From Vibrio crassostreae (GTDB lineage: Bacteria; Pseudomonadota; Gammaproteobacteria; Enterobacterales; Vibrionaceae): a stretch of 64,000 bases of DNA. The translations under genes and the position numbers were made by a program. Positions within the stretch are counted from its first letter, which is position 1, and every line of letters begins with the position of its first letter. A model generated the notes under the pieces. It was not told where the DNA came from and did no database searches. It saw nothing but the letters and a program-made list of their open reading frames with translations. Location of the stretch: contig NZ_AP025476.1 of NCBI RefSeq assembly GCF_024347415.1, positions 806,001 through 870,000 of the forward strand, written 5' to 3'. Below, piece by piece: positions 17,905 to 28,656 of this stretch.

Positions 17905-19026
17905 TTAGGTCGCCTTTGAGAATGCTTTTCTGTGTGTATGGATTGACATTAAAATACCAAAACCAGCCATAAGGGTAACCATTGAAGTACCGCCATAACT
18001 GACTAGAGGAAGAGGAACACCAACCACAGGTAGAATGCCACTTACCATGCCAATGTTTACAAAAATGTAGACGAAGAAGCTCAGTACAATACTGCCGCCC
18101 ATCATTCGGCCGAATGCGGTTTGAGCTTGGCTAGCAAGCACTAAGCCACGTCCAATAATAAACAAATAGATAGCAAGCAAGAACAAGATACCAATCATGC
18201 CCCACTCTTCGGCAATTACCGCAAAAATGAAGTCGGTGTGGCGCTCTGGGATGAACTCTAGTTGAGATTGAGTGCCTTGCAGCCAACCTTTTCCTGATAT
18301 ACCACCAGAACCTATCGCAATCTTACTTTGAATGATGTGGTAACCCGCACCTAATGGATCTGATTCAGGGTCAAAAAGGGTTCTTACACGTACTTTTTGA
18401 TATTCACGCATCAAGAAGAACCATAAGATTGGGATAAACGCCCCCAACGCGATTGCCGCACTAGCAATGATTTTCCAACTGATACCTGCCAGGAATATCA
18501 CGAAGATACCGGATGCGGCGATAAGGATAGATGTGCCTAGGTCGGGTTGCTTTGCGATTAGAATCGTCGGTACAAATACCATCACTAGCGAGATCGCTAA
18601 TGTTTGGAAGGTGGGGGGAAGTGAGCGCTTACCGATAAATCGCGCCAACATCAAAGGTACCGCCAGCTTTAACAGCTCTGAGGGTTGGAATCGAACAAAG
18701 CCGAAGTTTAACCAACGCTGAGCACCTTTCGAGGCTTCACCAAAGAACAACACACCTAATAGCAAGATGACGCCACCCGCAAACAGCAGTGGTGCCAAGG
18801 TCTCGTAAGTACGAGGTGAGATTTGCGCTAGGAAGATCATCACACCTAAAGACAGAGCCATACGCATCGCTTGGCGATCCATCATCGCAAGGCTTTGTCC
18901 GCTTGCGCTGTACATGATCAGTAGGGCAAAGCCCATTAAAACCAGAATGCCAAGCAAAAGCGGCAGGTCGATATGCAGCCTTTCGAATAGGGCTCTATTT
19001 CGTCCAGTTGAGGGATCAAGTTTCAT
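17905..19026 (-). CDS. rodA: Peptidoglycan glycosyltransferase RodA
   Basis: SEDS-family membrane glycosyltransferase that polymerises glycan strands in the elongasome with PBP2. The 373 residues contain about ten hydrophobic helices, [13 protein letters not shown] with the conserved catalytic-region residues, and a C-terminal [15 protein letters not shown] signature. The first base of its start overlaps the mrdA stop, consistent with coupled production of the RodA-PBP2 pair. Confidence 0.97.
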   Translation of the reverse strand: MKLDPSTGRNRALFERLHIDLPLLLGILVLMGFALLIMYSASGQSLAMMDRQAMRMALSLGVMIFLAQISPRTYETLAPLLFAGGVILLLGVLFFGEASKGAQRWLNFGFVRFQPSELLKLAVPLMLARFIGKRSLPPTFQTLAISLVMVFVPTILIAKQPDLGTSILIAASGIFVIFLAGISWKIIASAAIALGAFIPILWFFLMREYQKVRVRTLFDPESDPLGAGYHIIQSKIAIGSGGISGKGWLQGTQSQLEFIPERHTDFIFAVIAEEWGMIGILFLLAIYLFIIGRGLVLASQAQTAFGRMMGGSIVLSFFVYIFVNIGMVSGILPVVGVPLPLVSYGGTSMVTLMAGFGILMSIHTHRKAFSKAT

Positions 19027-20918
19027 TATTTAATTGGCTCACTTTGATAATCTTCTGCAAGGATAATATGGTCTAAAATCCTTCTTACTACTGGGCCGCC
19101 GTTAGAAGAGCCGCCACCGGCATTCTCTAGAACGATAGTCACGACGGCTTCTGGATCTTCAAAAGGCGCGTAGCCAGTAAAGAGGGCGTGGTCGCGTAAG
19201 TGCTCTGCGATTTCATCCGCGTTGTACTCTTCATCTTCTTTCAGGCCGAATACCTGCGCGGTACCCGATTTACCCGCGGTTTGGTAAGACATCTTCTGGA
19301 ATGAACGTCTTGCGGTGCCTTTCTTACCGTGGTTAGCCAGCCTCATGCCTTCCTGAGCGATGTCCCAATACTTCTTCTTAACCCCAGTTAGCGGTGGGTA
19401 AGTTTCAATATCCGACATAATTTGTTCATCGAATGGGCGGCCGTTATCAATGGTTGAACGAAGTAGATGAGGGGCTGTTACTTCACCTTCATTCACCAAA
19501 ACTGATGTGGCTTTTGCAATCTGCATTGGTGTTGCTGTCCAGTAGCCTTGTCCAATGCCAACAGGGATGGTGTCACCTTGGTACCAAGGCACACGGTGTC
19601 TTGCCATTTTCCAATCACGAGTTGGCATATTGGCTTTGCTTTCTTCATAAATATCGATGCCAGTGTAGTCACCAAAGCCGAACATCATCATCCATTTGGA
19701 TATGCGGTCAATTCCGAGATCATAAGCAATTTGGTAAAAGAAAGTATCCACTGACTCTTCAATCGCTTTCTCTATATCAACGACACCGTGCCCCCAACGC
19801 AACCAGTCACGGAATGGTCTGGTTTTTGAATTAGGGATCTTCCAATAACCTGGGTCATTACGCGTTGTATTTGGCGTAATCACACCTTCTTGCAAAGCCG
19901 CAACAGCAATGAATGGCTTGATCGTCGATGCTGGTGGATAAATACCTAGCGTTGCACGGTTAACTAAAGGTCGGTCTTTGTCTTGGAGTAGTGCGTTGTA
20001 ACCTTTAGAGGATATACCATGTACAAATGCATTTGGGTCGTAGCTTGGGCTAGATACCATAGCTAACACGCCATTGTCTTTCGGGTCGAGAACGATAGCT
20101 GAACCACGGCGGCCATCAAGTAACTTATGTACGTATAGTTGTAGCTTGATGTCCAAGTTGAGCACGATATCTTTACCCGGAACCGAAGGTACAAACTTAA
20201 GGGTACGGATCACTCGTCCACGGCTGTTTACTTCGACTTCTTGATAGCCAGCGGTACCGTGCAACATGTCTTCGTAGTAGCGCTCAATGCCAAGTTTACC
20301 GATGTCACGAGTCGCTTGGTAATTAGCGTCTTTCTCTTCTCGTGCTAGGCGCTGCATATCACGGTCATTGATACGCGAAACATAACCAATAACGTGAGTC
20401 AGCACATCACCATAAGGGTAGAAACGTTTTAATGTGCCTGTGACCTCAACACCAGGGAACTTATGTTGGTTTACAGAGAAGACCGCAACTTGTTCTTCTG
20501 TGAGTTGGTTCAGAATCGGTACTGACTTGAAGCGTCTTGAATTACGGCGATCACGATTAAAACGCTCGATGCGTTCTGGTGGGATCTCGATTAACTCTTG
20601 TAGACGGACAAGCGTGTCATCCATATCGTTGATTTTTTCTGGTGTGATTTCTAGGTTGAAAACGGGGCGGTTTTCGGCAAGAAGTACACCGTTGCGATCG
20701 TAAATCAAACCACGGTTAGGCGCGATTGGAACGACCTTGATACGGTTGTCGTTAGAGCGGGTTTTATAGTCCTGATATTGGTTGATTTGAATGTTGTAAA
20801 GGTTCATAACCAACATCGACATCATCACTATGATCCCTGCAAACGCAACAAAAGCACGACTAGTAAATAGTCGTGCTTCTGCTTTGTAGTCACGGATTTG
20901 GCTACGTTTACGTAACAT
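19026..20918 (-). CDS. mrdA: Penicillin-binding protein 2
   Basis: Class B transpeptidase that crosslinks peptidoglycan during rod elongation. The 630 residues have one N-terminal membrane anchor (about 22-44), a dimerisation/pedestal domain, and a transpeptidase domain with Ser331 in PASTIKPF, a SVDTFFYQ segment and KSGTAQVFG. The catalytic serine lies one residue from that of E. coli PBP2. It forms an uninterrupted unit with rodA downstream and rlmH upstream. Confidence 0.97.
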   Translation of the reverse strand: MLRKRSQIRDYKAEARLFTSRAFVAFAGIIVMMSMLVMNLYNIQINQYQDYKTRSNDNRIKVVPIAPNRGLIYDRNGVLLAENRPVFNLEITPEKINDMDDTLVRLQELIEIPPERIERFNRDRRNSRRFKSVPILNQLTEEQVAVFSVNQHKFPGVEVTGTLKRFYPYGDVLTHVIGYVSRINDRDMQRLAREEKDANYQATRDIGKLGIERYYEDMLHGTAGYQEVEVNSRGRVIRTLKFVPSVPGKDIVLNLDIKLQLYVHKLLDGRRGSAIVLDPKDNGVLAMVSSPSYDPNAFVHGISSKGYNALLQDKDRPLVNRATLGIYPPASTIKPFIAVAALQEGVITPNTTRNDPGYWKIPNSKTRPFRDWLRWGHGVVDIEKAIEESVDTFFYQIAYDLGIDRISKWMMMFGFGDYTGIDIYEESKANMPTRDWKMARHRVPWYQGDTIPVGIGQGYWTATPMQIAKATSVLVNEGEVTAPHLLRSTIDNGRPFDEQIMSDIETYPPLTGVKKKYWDIAQEGMRLANHGKKGTARRSFQKMSYQTAGKSGTAQVFGLKEDEEYNADEIAEHLRDHALFTGYAPFEDPEAVVTIVLENAGGGSSNGGPVVRRILDHIILAEDYQSEPIK

Positions 20919-20924
20919 TAACGC

Positions 20925-21395
20925 TTATTCTCGATGATAAGGGTGGTTAGCAGTGATGCTCCAAGCTCGATACAAGCTTTCAGCCATGATAACGCGTACT
21001 AATGGGTGAGGGAGAGTAAGCGCAGACAGAGACCAACTTTGGTCTGCTGCCGCTTTACATGCAGGTGCTAGTCCTTCAGGCCCGCCAATCAGGATAGAGA
21101 CGTCGCGTCCATCCAATTTCCAACTTTCCAATTGCTCTGCTAGCTGTGGGGTATCCCATTTTTTACCTGGGATATCAAGCGTGACAATGCGGTTGCCTTT
21201 TGGAACGGCTGCCAGCATCGCTTCACCTTCTTTCTGAAGAATGCGTGCAATATCGGCATTTTTACCGCGCTTTCCTGCAGTAATTTCAATGAGCTCTAAC
21301 GGCATATCGTGAGGGAAGCGACGTTTGTATTCTTGAAACCCTTCTTCAACCCACTTTGGCATTTTTGTGCCAACTGCGATTAACTGGATCTTCAA
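20925..21395 (-). CDS. rlmH: 23S rRNA pseudouridine-1915 N3-methyltransferase
   Basis: SPOUT-family methyltransferase that modifies pseudouridine 1915 in helix 69 of 23S rRNA. The 156 residues include the SAM-binding knot segment [11 protein letters not shown] and the C-terminal [14 protein letters not shown], both diagnostic. It starts three bases after rsfS and ends six bases before mrdA. Confidence 0.97.
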   Translation of the reverse strand: MKIQLIAVGTKMPKWVEEGFQEYKRRFPHDMPLELIEITAGKRGKNADIARILQKEGEAMLAAVPKGNRIVTLDIPGKKWDTPQLAEQLESWKLDGRDVSILIGGPEGLAPACKAAADQSWSLSALTLPHPLVRVIMAESLYRAWSITANHPYHRE

Positions 21396-21398
21396 AGC

Positions 21399-21716
21399 TT
21401 ATCCCCAAAGTTTTTCTAGCTGGTACAGTTCACGGTGTTCTTCTTGCATAACGTGAAGCATGCTTGTGCCCATATCTAGAACAACCCATTCACCTTCTTG
21501 CTGGCCGTCCATGCCTAGTGGTTGCATGCCTGCTTTACGCACTTCATCAGCAACATGCTGTGCAATAGAAGCAACATGGCGCTTAGAGGTGCCAGTACAA
21601 ACAATCATGTAATCAGTAACACTTGATTTGCCTTCTACATCGATAGTCACAATCGATTCTGCTTTCATGTCGTCGGCTTTGTCTGCAAGAAAATCTTTTA
21701 GTTCTTCACGTAACAC
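21399..21716 (-). CDS. rsfS: Ribosomal silencing factor RsfS
   Basis: Binds ribosomal protein L14 on the large subunit and blocks subunit joining in stationary phase or starvation. The 105-residue protein matches the family length and has the VTDYMIVCTGTSKRHV and GEWVVLDMG segments. It lies immediately before rlmH in the same leftward transcript. Confidence 0.96.
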   Translation of the reverse strand: MLREELKDFLADKADDMKAESIVTIDVEGKSSVTDYMIVCTGTSKRHVASIAQHVADEVRKAGMQPLGMDGQQEGEWVVLDMGTSMLHVMQEEHRELYQLEKLWG

Positions 21717-21780
21717 GGGGTGTTCCTTTAATCTGAATTTAGCTTTTTAGGGGCTGTTGACCCTAGAATATACCACGCTT

Positions 21781-22809
21781 TTATGCGTGAAATGGTATTG
21801 AAGCTGAAGGGATACAAAACTCTACGCTTAACTGATGAATTAGTGGCCAAGGCGACTGCTCATATTGAGTTTTTGTCATCAATTCAGCTTGAGTGAGCAA
21901 CGCGAACAAAGAGTGTAATTGAGAAATCGAAACTCTTGTTAGCGCGGCGTTATAAAGAGGCTTTTTTGATTGCCAGATACGGTGTTTGTCGAAGACCTGA
22001 CCAATCGGCATCTGTTTCATTTGTTGTTGCATTTGCAGCAGTAAGGCGAGTTCTCGCTGCACGCTACGCAGTAAAATAACAGGTTCAACACCCTCAGCTT
22101 CTAATTGTCTTAAAATTCGCTGCGCTCGATTCCCTTTACCCGCCAGTAAGGCATCACTCCAGTGGAACGGCGTAAAGTGGTTGTGGCGACTCAGCGATTC
22201 TTCTAAGCGCACTAAAGTGAGCTTTCCATCTGGGTATTGGAGAGCCAGCTTTTCTAGGCTCTGAGTCAATGCAAAAAGGTTGCCTTCGTGCCATTGTGCC
22301 AACATTTGAATCGCCTCAGGATCTGGCGTTAAACCTATTTGACGGCAGCGAGCTTGGACAAATTGAGGTAATCGACTGACATCTGGCGTTAAGCAACTGA
22401 CCCAGTGTCCTTGATTCGAGAGAGCCTTAAACCACTTAGCGTTTTCTTGAGCTTTAGTTAATTTAGTACCCACTAAGATCAACAAAATATCGTTATGGAT
22501 ATGCTCGGAGATTGCGAGTAGCTCTTTTGCTATTGCGGCATTGACGCCTGACTCTGGCAGCTCCAGCTCGATGACTTGACGGCTAGAGAATAGACTGAGT
22601 GCTTGAGTGCAATCGTAAACTTCATTCCAGTCGAGACTGTTATCGATCGCAAAGCGATGACGTTCTTCGAAACCTTGTTGCTTAGCAGTTTTCAAGATCG
22701 CTTCTCGGCTTTCTTGTAACAACAGAGGTTCGTTACCAAAAATCAGGTAAACATTGCTCAGCTGTTTAGCAAGTTGCTCCGATAGACGATCGGCAAAAAT
22801 ACGCATCAA
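21781..22809 (-). CDS. holA: DNA polymerase III delta subunit
   Basis: Delta subunit of the clamp loader; it opens the beta clamp by binding to it. The 342 residues start MMRIFADRLSEQL and have the N-terminal VYLIFGNEPLLLQESREAI segment, a degenerate nucleotide-binding fold typical of delta, and a C-terminal helical collar. The second Met is an equally good start. It follows lptE by nine bases, as in E. coli. Confidence 0.95.
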   Translation of the reverse strand: MMRIFADRLSEQLAKQLSNVYLIFGNEPLLLQESREAILKTAKQQGFEERHRFAIDNSLDWNEVYDCTQALSLFSSRQVIELELPESGVNAAIAKELLAISEHIHNDILLILVGTKLTKAQENAKWFKALSNQGHWVSCLTPDVSRLPQFVQARCRQIGLTPDPEAIQMLAQWHEGNLFALTQSLEKLALQYPDGKLTLVRLEESLSRHNHFTPFHWSDALLAGKGNRAQRILRQLEAEGVEPVILLRSVQRELALLLQMQQQMKQMPIGQVFDKHRIWQSKKPLYNAALTRVSISQLHSLFALLTQAELMTKTQYEQSPWPLIHQLSVEFCIPSASIPFHA

Positions 22810-22818
22810 ATAAACCTA

Positions 22819-23472
22819 TTACTCAGCCGATTCGCTAAGTGTTGGTTGCTCTTCTGAACTTGGAGCAACCTCAACGTCTTCAACTTCAATATTTTTGATG
22901 TTGTACTGCTTTTCAAGCTCTTTAACCTGATTGTGTTCTAGTGATTCTAGATCCATGCTGTCAGCGGCAATATTAGCTTTAAGACGAGCCATTTGACGAA
23001 GGATTTGGCTCGTCGCTAGTTTACGCATCTCATCTTCGATCATGTCGCGCTCAACCGATTTTGCGAGAGCTGTTAACGGGTTGTCTAGGTAACTACGGGT
23101 TACGCTGGTTGAGAATGTTTTTGAGCCTAGTTCAGGGATCGTTACACGGTATGAAGCGTAGAAAGTCAGTTCAATTTCTGCCGCACGAGTATTTTGGTAC
23201 AGAGACAGAGTTCGCTCACCAACGCTCTCACTAATAATGTGCAGGTTAGGGGTATTCTCAGCCGGTGGCACAATTTCTACATCATTCATACGTAGCTGAC
23301 CTTTCATCATACGTGTAAACGTACTGTATTGGTCGTAACTGGTTACGGAGATCTTGTTGAGTTCTTCTGGTACGGAGTAATCACCACGCAGGTGGAAACC
23401 ACACGCACTTAACAGGCTGACGGTTAAAACAATAATAGTAACTTTCAATGAAGATAGTGAAATCAGGCGCAT
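22819..23472 (-). CDS. lptE: LPS-assembly lipoprotein LptE
   Basis: Outer-membrane lipoprotein that plugs the LptD barrel and helps insert lipopolysaccharide. The 217 residues have a lipobox LSAC with Cys24, then GFHLRGDYSVPEEL, the typical N-terminus of mature LptE. The acidic C-terminal extension (about residues 185-217) is longer than in E. coli. In Vibrio it is followed by holA as here. Confidence 0.94.
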   Translation of the reverse strand: MRLISLSSLKVTIIVLTVSLLSACGFHLRGDYSVPEELNKISVTSYDQYSTFTRMMKGQLRMNDVEIVPPAENTPNLHIISESVGERTLSLYQNTRAAEIELTFYASYRVTIPELGSKTFSTSVTRSYLDNPLTALAKSVERDMIEDEMRKLATSQILRQMARLKANIAADSMDLESLEHNQVKELEKQYNIKNIEVEDVEVAPSSEEQPTLSESAE

Positions 23473-23499
23473 TATTTGATGGCTCTCATGAAGGTAGAA

Positions 23500-23590
23500 T
23501 ACTTATTTAAAGGCTTTAGAGCTTTCGAATCGTAGGGCTCTGAGTCTAAAGCACTTAAATAAGTAGACAGGGCAATGTTGCACCCTGTCT
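23500..23590. repeat. Two abutting inverted repeats between leuS and lptE
   Basis: TACTTATTTAA (23500-23510) pairs exactly with TTAAATAAGTA (23555-23565), with a second inner pair CTTTAGA/TCTAAAG, giving a stem-loop of about 66 bases. It touches a second hairpin in which AGACAGGG (23565-23572) pairs with CCCTGTCT (23583-23590). Neither is followed by a good T run in the leftward direction. It may be a weak leuS terminator, an mRNA-processing structure or a small RNA. Confidence 0.6.
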
Positions 23591-23671
23591 AAAGACTACT
23601 GAAAACAAAATAAGTTCGCTTCAGCAGTTATATGTGCAGACTAAAGATAGTTCGCTTTAATCTGCGACTAG

Positions 23672-26248
23672 TTAGTTAGCTACGATGTTCAGAAGCTTGC
23701 CAGGTACAAAGATAACTTTACGAATAGTTAAGCCATCTAAGAACTTCTTAGCATTCTCATCGTTTAGACCAAGTTCACGAACTTGCTCTTCTGTCGCGTC
23801 AGCAGCAACCGTTAGCTTCGCTCGTAGCTTACCGTTGATCATTACAACGATAGTCTTCTCGTCTTCAACTAGCGCTTTCTCATCGAAAGTTGGCCATGTT
23901 GCTGAGTCTACGTTTGATTCACCAAGTGCAATCCACATTTCGTAAGAGATGTGTGGAGTCATTGGGTAAAGCATACGAACTACTGCTTTTAGCGCTTCAT
24001 CAAGAATTGCACGATCTTGTACTGACTCTTGAGGTGCTTTCGCTAGCTTGTTCATCAGTTCCATGATTGCAGCGATAGCTGTGTTGAACGTTTGGCGACG
24101 GCCGATATCGTCCGTTACTTTCGCGATAGTCTTGTGGATATCACGACGAAGTGCTTTTTGGTCGCCAGATAGCGCAGAAGCGTCAACAGATTCAGCTGAA
24201 CCTTTAGAAGAATGAGCGTGAACCAATTTCCAAACACGTTTAAGGAAGCGGTTAGCTCCTTCAACGCCAGACTCTTGCCACTCAAGCGTCATGTCTGCAG
24301 GTGATGCAAACATCATGAATAGACGTACTGTATCAGCGCCGTACTTGTCTACCATCTCTTGTGGATCGATACCGTTGTTCTTAGACTTAGACATCTTGAT
24401 CATGCCTGAGTGTTCAACTTCGCGACCTTGATCGTCGACTGCTTTTTCGATGCGACCTTTACCGTCACGTTCAACCGTTACGTCAGTCGGTGCAATCCAC
24501 TCTTTGGTGCCTTTTTCGTTTTCGTGATAGAAAGCGTCAGCCAGAACCATGCCTTGACATAGTAGTTGCTTAAACGGTTCGTCAGACGTCACGTAACCAG
24601 CATCACGTAGAAGCTTGTGGAAGAAACGAGAGTAAAGCAGGTGCATACAAGCGTGCTCGATACCACCAACGTATTGGTCAACTGGTAGCCAGTAGTTTGC
24701 TTTCTCTGGATCTAGAATGTCGTCTGCTTGTGGTGAACAGTAACGTGCGTAGTACCAAGAAGACTCCATGAACGTATCGAACGTGTCAGTCTCACGTAGA
24801 GCTGGTTCGCCGTTGAACGTTGTCTCAGCCCAAGATTTGTCTGCCTTGATTGGGCTAGTTACGCCATCCATTACCACATCTTCAGGAAGAATTACTGGTA
24901 GTTGGTCTGCTGGTACAGGGTGAACTTCACCGTCTTCAGTGGTTACCATTGGGATTGGAGCACCCCAGTAACGTTGACGAGATACACCCCAGTCACGTAG
25001 ACGGAAGTTTACTGTCTTTTTACCTTTGCCTTCAGCTTCAAGCTTCGCAGCAATTGCATCGAATGCTTCTTGGAACGCAAGACCATCGAACTCACCAGAA
25101 TCGAACAATACGCCTTTCTCGGTGTAAGCCGCTTCAGACACATCTAGCTCAGAACCGTCTTCAGGTTTGATTACTGGGATAATGTCGATGCCGTACTTAG
25201 TTGCGAATTCGTAGTCACGTTGATCGTGAGCAGGAACCGCCATTACCGCACCTGTGCCGTAATCCATAAGAACGAAGTTTGCTACGTAAACAGGAACAAC
25301 ACGACCGTTAAGAGGGTGGATAGCCGTTAGACCAGTATCCATACCTTTCTTTTCCATCGTCGCTAGTTCAGCTTCAGCAACTTTAGTGTTACGACACTCT
25401 TCAACGAACGTAGCAAGCTCTGGGTTGTTCTTCGATGCTTTCTCTGCAAGAGGGTGACCTGCAGCGATACCAACGTAAGACACACCCATTAGTGTGTCTG
25501 GACGAGTTGTGTAAACCTCTAGTGGCGCTTCTTCACCGTTAACAGCGAAAGATAGCTCAACACCTTCAGAGCGACCGATCCAGTTGCGCTGCATGGTCTT
25601 AACCATTTCAGGCCAACCTTCTAGGTTGTCTAGATCGTCTAGTAGCTCTTGAGCGTACTCCGTGATTTTAATGAACCACTGTGGAATTTTCTTTTGCTCT
25701 ACTGGAGTATCACAACGCCAGCAGCAACCGTCTTCTACTTGCTCGTTTGCTAGTACTGTTTGGTCGTTTGGACACCAGTTCACCGAAGATGTCTTCTTGT
25801 AAACCAGGCCTTTTTCGTAAAGCTTAGTGAAGAACTCTTGTTCCCAACGGTAGTACTCTGGAGTACATGTTGCGAATTCACGGTTCCAGTCGTAACCGAA
25901 GCCTAGAAGTTTAAGCTGGTTTTTCATGTACTCAATGTTTTCGTAAGTCCATGGTGCAGGCGCTGTGTTGTTTTTAACAGCTGCGTTTTCTGCAGGTAGG
26001 CCGAATGCATCCCAACCAATTGGCTGCATTACGTTTTTGCCTTGTAGACGTTGGAAACGAGATACCACATCACCGATGGTGTAGTTACGCACGTGACCCA
26101 TGTGCAGTCGGCCACTTGGGTAAGGGAACATAGAAAGACAGTAGAATTTTTCTTTGTTTGGGTCTTCACTTACAACGAAAGTTTCGCTGTTATCCCAGTG
26201 TTGTTGAACCTTTTGTTCAATCTCTTGCGGGTTATATTGTTCTTGCAT
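23672..26248 (-). CDS. leuS: Leucyl-tRNA synthetase
   Basis: Class I aminoacyl-tRNA synthetase charging tRNA-Leu, with an editing domain. The 858 residues show HMGH at 49-52, an inserted editing domain with TTRPDTLMG, and KMSKS near residue 620. The length is close to that of E. coli LeuS (860). It is the first gene of, or immediately upstream of, the leftward lptE-holA-rsfS-rlmH-mrdA-rodA cluster, separated from lptE by 199 bases with strong hairpins. Confidence 0.98.
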   Translation of the reverse strand: MQEQYNPQEIEQKVQQHWDNSETFVVSEDPNKEKFYCLSMFPYPSGRLHMGHVRNYTIGDVVSRFQRLQGKNVMQPIGWDAFGLPAENAAVKNNTAPAPWTYENIEYMKNQLKLLGFGYDWNREFATCTPEYYRWEQEFFTKLYEKGLVYKKTSSVNWCPNDQTVLANEQVEDGCCWRCDTPVEQKKIPQWFIKITEYAQELLDDLDNLEGWPEMVKTMQRNWIGRSEGVELSFAVNGEEAPLEVYTTRPDTLMGVSYVGIAAGHPLAEKASKNNPELATFVEECRNTKVAEAELATMEKKGMDTGLTAIHPLNGRVVPVYVANFVLMDYGTGAVMAVPAHDQRDYEFATKYGIDIIPVIKPEDGSELDVSEAAYTEKGVLFDSGEFDGLAFQEAFDAIAAKLEAEGKGKKTVNFRLRDWGVSRQRYWGAPIPMVTTEDGEVHPVPADQLPVILPEDVVMDGVTSPIKADKSWAETTFNGEPALRETDTFDTFMESSWYYARYCSPQADDILDPEKANYWLPVDQYVGGIEHACMHLLYSRFFHKLLRDAGYVTSDEPFKQLLCQGMVLADAFYHENEKGTKEWIAPTDVTVERDGKGRIEKAVDDQGREVEHSGMIKMSKSKNNGIDPQEMVDKYGADTVRLFMMFASPADMTLEWQESGVEGANRFLKRVWKLVHAHSSKGSAESVDASALSGDQKALRRDIHKTIAKVTDDIGRRQTFNTAIAAIMELMNKLAKAPQESVQDRAILDEALKAVVRMLYPMTPHISYEMWIALGESNVDSATWPTFDEKALVEDEKTIVVMINGKLRAKLTVAADATEEQVRELGLNDENAKKFLDGLTIRKVIFVPGKLLNIVAN

Positions 26249-26352
26249 CGATGGTATCCGGTTATCTTGGAATTTGTGAGTTCGGTTAGAACAGAATCTT
26301 ACAGATCGTCATAGAATACCTAAAGGAGCTGAGTACAACAATAGTTATACCC

Positions 26353-26431
26353 TTCATACTTGCAGTTGCTACCTAGTAGATTGTGTAATTTTCACTGAAT
26401 TTCGCAGGGCAACTATACTTAAGAGTATGAA
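26353..26431. repeat. Imperfect inverted-repeat element upstream of the zinc-ribbon gene
   Basis: TTCATACT (26353) pairs with AGTATGAA (26424), and AGTTGC (26364) pairs with GCAACT (26409). From memory, similar sequences recur between genes in Vibrio and other gammaproteobacteria. A second stem GTGAGC/GCTCAC (26444-26481) follows just before the ribosome site. Confidence 0.5.
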
Positions 26432-26498
26432 TTGCATTTGTTTGTGAGCGGGAGTGCATTGCAGCGCCCCCGTTTGCTCACTAAAAGGTTGGTTATCT

Positions 26499-26507
26499 TA
26501 AGGAGGT
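26499..26507 (+). promoter_or_regulatory. Full-length Shine-Dalgarno site of the zinc-ribbon gene
   Basis: TAAGGAGGT is complementary to the full anti-Shine-Dalgarno sequence and ends four bases before the ATG at 26512, an unusually strong site that fixes the start. Confidence 0.85.
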
Positions 26508-26511
26508 TGTT

Positions 26512-26982
26512 ATGCCGAAGAAAAAAGCGCTCTATGAAGAAGTATTCGAAGAGGTGATTGAAACGCTGAAGCATAGTCCTGAAGAGCTCAACAACAAAAT
26601 CGAAACGTCAGGCAAGTATGCGAAAGCAGCTAATGATATGACTAAAGACGAGCTTTCATTGATTTCTGCCTACGTGAAGTCGGACTTAAAAGAGTTTTCC
26701 GAAAGCTATGAAGAGAGTAAAAGCGGTCCATTCTATTTGATGATTGCAGACTCTATTTGGCAAGGACTGTTGGATATCACTGATCGTACTAAGGTGGAGT
26801 GGGTTGAACTGTTCCAAGATTTAGAGCATCAGGGGTTGTATCAAGCGGGTGAAGTCATAGGCTTAGGAACCTTGGTATGTGACGAGTGTGGTCACCAAAC
26901 TGAATATAACCACCCAACCAATATCATTCCATGTATTAAATGTGGCTCTAAAGGGTTTAGTCGTAAGGCCCTCAAGCCGTAA
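26512..26982 (+). CDS. ybeL: Zinc-ribbon protein, YbeL family (DUF1451)
   Basis: Function unknown. The 156 residues are helical and charged for the first two-thirds and end with a zinc ribbon formed by CDEC and CIKC (about residues 124-148). E. coli carries the homologue ybeL at the same place beside leuS. The very strong ribosome site suggests high translation. No terminator with a rightward T run follows; the hairpin at 27027 serves the opposing lnt transcript. Confidence 0.88.
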   Translation: MPKKKALYEEVFEEVIETLKHSPEELNNKIETSGKYAKAANDMTKDELSLISAYVKSDLKEFSESYEESKSGPFYLMIADSIWQGLLDITDRTKVEWVELFQDLEHQGLYQAGEVIGLGTLVCDECGHQTEYNHPTNIIPCIKCGSKGFSRKALKP

Positions 26983-27020
26983 GCTCCTGAACCGTACAGT
27001 ATCAATGCAAAACCACAGTA

Positions 27021-27051
27021 ATAAAAAGGGTTGACTCAATCAGTCAACCCT
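27021..27051 (-). terminator. Terminator after lnt
   Basis: AGGGTTGACT pairs with AGTCAACCCT around CAATC; read leftward it runs into TTTTTATTAC. It is separated from the lnt stop by the 7-bp tandem repeat. Confidence 0.85.
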
Positions 27052-27065
27052 CCAATCACCTTTCG

Positions 27066-27107
27066 TCGAATCTCGAATCTCGAATCTCGAATCTCGAATC
27101 TCGAATC
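27066..27107. repeat. 7-bp tandem repeat, six perfect copies
   Basis: TCGAATC is repeated six times without mismatch, starting between the lnt terminator and the lnt stop codon; the last base overlaps the stop codon (27107-27109 on the reverse strand). Read on the lnt strand the unit is GATTCGA. Confidence 0.97.
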
Positions 27108-28624
27108 TAGCTTTTGGGCTTTCTTATTAGCCAACCAATCACCAAGCTGAGCATCGCCCATATATACAGCGGCCAAGTACCTACTGTGTGATAAGGCGTT
27201 TGACCATCCGTTGAAATGAGTTCAGCTTTTAATACGGCCGTTTCAAACTGAGGCACTTGTTTGATGATGTTGCCTTTGTAATCTGTCACCGCCGTCACAC
27301 CATTGTTGGTAGAGCGAATAAGCGGCTTACCAAGCTCCAGAGCCCGCATTTGTGCGATTTCCATATGTTGCAATGGCCCAATCGAACGACCAAACCACGC
27401 ATCGTTGGAGAGTGTGAGGATAAAGTCAGTCTCATCAGTCACATTCTGCCTAACTTGATCATTAAAGATGATCTCGTAACACAACGCAGGCGCAAGATGA
27501 CGACCGTTGGCCACGATGTTTGGTTGGATGAAATCACCACGACTGAACGAAGACATTGGCAAGTTAAAGAATGGTGCCAATGGGCGCAATATGTCCTCAA
27601 ACGGTACAAACTCACCAAATGGCAGTAGGTGATGTTTATGATAGCGCTCGTCTGGATCGTAGCTGTATTCACCGTATGGGTTTACACCAAGTGAGAGAAC
27701 GCTGTTGTAGTACTTCTTGTCTTCAGACTGATTCAGTACACCTGTGATGATTGAGCTGTTATTCATCTTAGCAGCGCTGTCTAAGTTGCGCAGAAAAGAG
27801 GGTATCTCGACTTCAAAAGCAGGAATAGCGGCTTCAGGCCAGATGATGATATCCGCATCCCAGTTTTCTCTGCTGAGGTCGGTGTATTTCATCATGGTCG
27901 GCCAGCGATGACTTGGTAGCCATTTACTGTCTTGATCGACGTTGCCTTGTATTAAAACGACTGACGTAGTTTTTTCCGGGTTCGGCGTGACCCAATCGAT
28001 ATTTCGAATACCAAAACCTGCACTAAATACGACGGCGGGAATGATAGCGATACTCCAAGCCCTGTTAACAATCGCATAAGCGAATGCAGAGGCTGAAACA
28101 ATGATCGCTAGAGTTACTAGCTCTACGCCGCCAATCGGTGCAAACGAACTTAATGGCGAATCGATTTGGCTGTAGCCCAACCAAAGCCAAGGGAAGCCCG
28201 TCATTACCCATCCACGTAGCCAATCACTGACTAACCACAATGCTGGAGCAGCGAGGAAAAAGCGGCTTAGATTATTAACAGGGAAGAACTTGTTCAAACT
28301 CCAGGTAAACAGACCTGAATAAACGGCTAGGTAGCCAACGAGCAATGCCATCAAAAATAGATTAGCCGCCAGTGGCATGCCACCAAAACCATCAATGCTG
28401 ACGTATACCCAGCTGATACCTGTCGTGAATTGGCCTAAACCCCATGCGTAGCCAATCCAAAGCGCGCTTTTAGGAGAGCGGTTGTGGATCAGTAACAGCA
28501 ACAAAGCTGGGCTGAGAATAGCAAGAGGCCATATGGAGTATGGAGCGAATGAAAGGGTGGTTATAGCGCCAACAAAAACGGCCGCAAGCGGCCGTAATAG
28601 GCGATGAATAAAGGTCTTAGTCAT
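27107..28624 (-). CDS. lnt: Apolipoprotein N-acyltransferase
   Basis: Inner-membrane enzyme that adds the third acyl chain to the N-terminal Cys of lipoproteins, needed for Lol-dependent sorting. The 505 residues have about six N-terminal membrane helices, then a nitrilase-like periplasmic domain with [10 protein letters not shown] (catalytic Glu) and LCYEIIFND (catalytic Cys), and a final helix. It follows corC in the leftward phoH-ybeY-corC-lnt run, the E. coli order. It would process lipoproteins encoded here, such as LolB, LptE, NutA and RlpA. Confidence 0.97.
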   Translation of the reverse strand: MTKTFIHRLLRPLAAVFVGAITTLSFAPYSIWPLAILSPALLLLLIHNRSPKSALWIGYAWGLGQFTTGISWVYVSIDGFGGMPLAANLFLMALLVGYLAVYSGLFTWSLNKFFPVNNLSRFFLAAPALWLVSDWLRGWVMTGFPWLWLGYSQIDSPLSSFAPIGGVELVTLAIIVSASAFAYAIVNRAWSIAIIPAVVFSAGFGIRNIDWVTPNPEKTTSVVLIQGNVDQDSKWLPSHRWPTMMKYTDLSRENWDADIIIWPEAAIPAFEVEIPSFLRNLDSAAKMNNSSIITGVLNQSEDKKYYNSVLSLGVNPYGEYSYDPDERYHKHHLLPFGEFVPFEDILRPLAPFFNLPMSSFSRGDFIQPNIVANGRHLAPALCYEIIFNDQVRQNVTDETDFILTLSNDAWFGRSIGPLQHMEIAQMRALELGKPLIRSTNNGVTAVTDYKGNIIKQVPQFETAVLKAELISTDGQTPYHTVGTWPLYIWAMLSLVIGWLIRKPKS

Positions 28625-28656
28625 CTAATTTCTGTCATCTCTTTAGAGAGAAGTTG

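Noticed and set aside
23500..23565. tRNA-like look of the leuS-lptE hairpin (ATTCGAA loop-like segment)
   Set aside because: No acceptor/anticodon/T-arm arrangement can be formed; the resemblance is limited to a few bases.
27066..27107. Phase-variation switch of lnt by the 7-bp repeat
   Set aside because: The repeat starts at the stop codon, outside the reading frame, so copy changes would not switch the protein.
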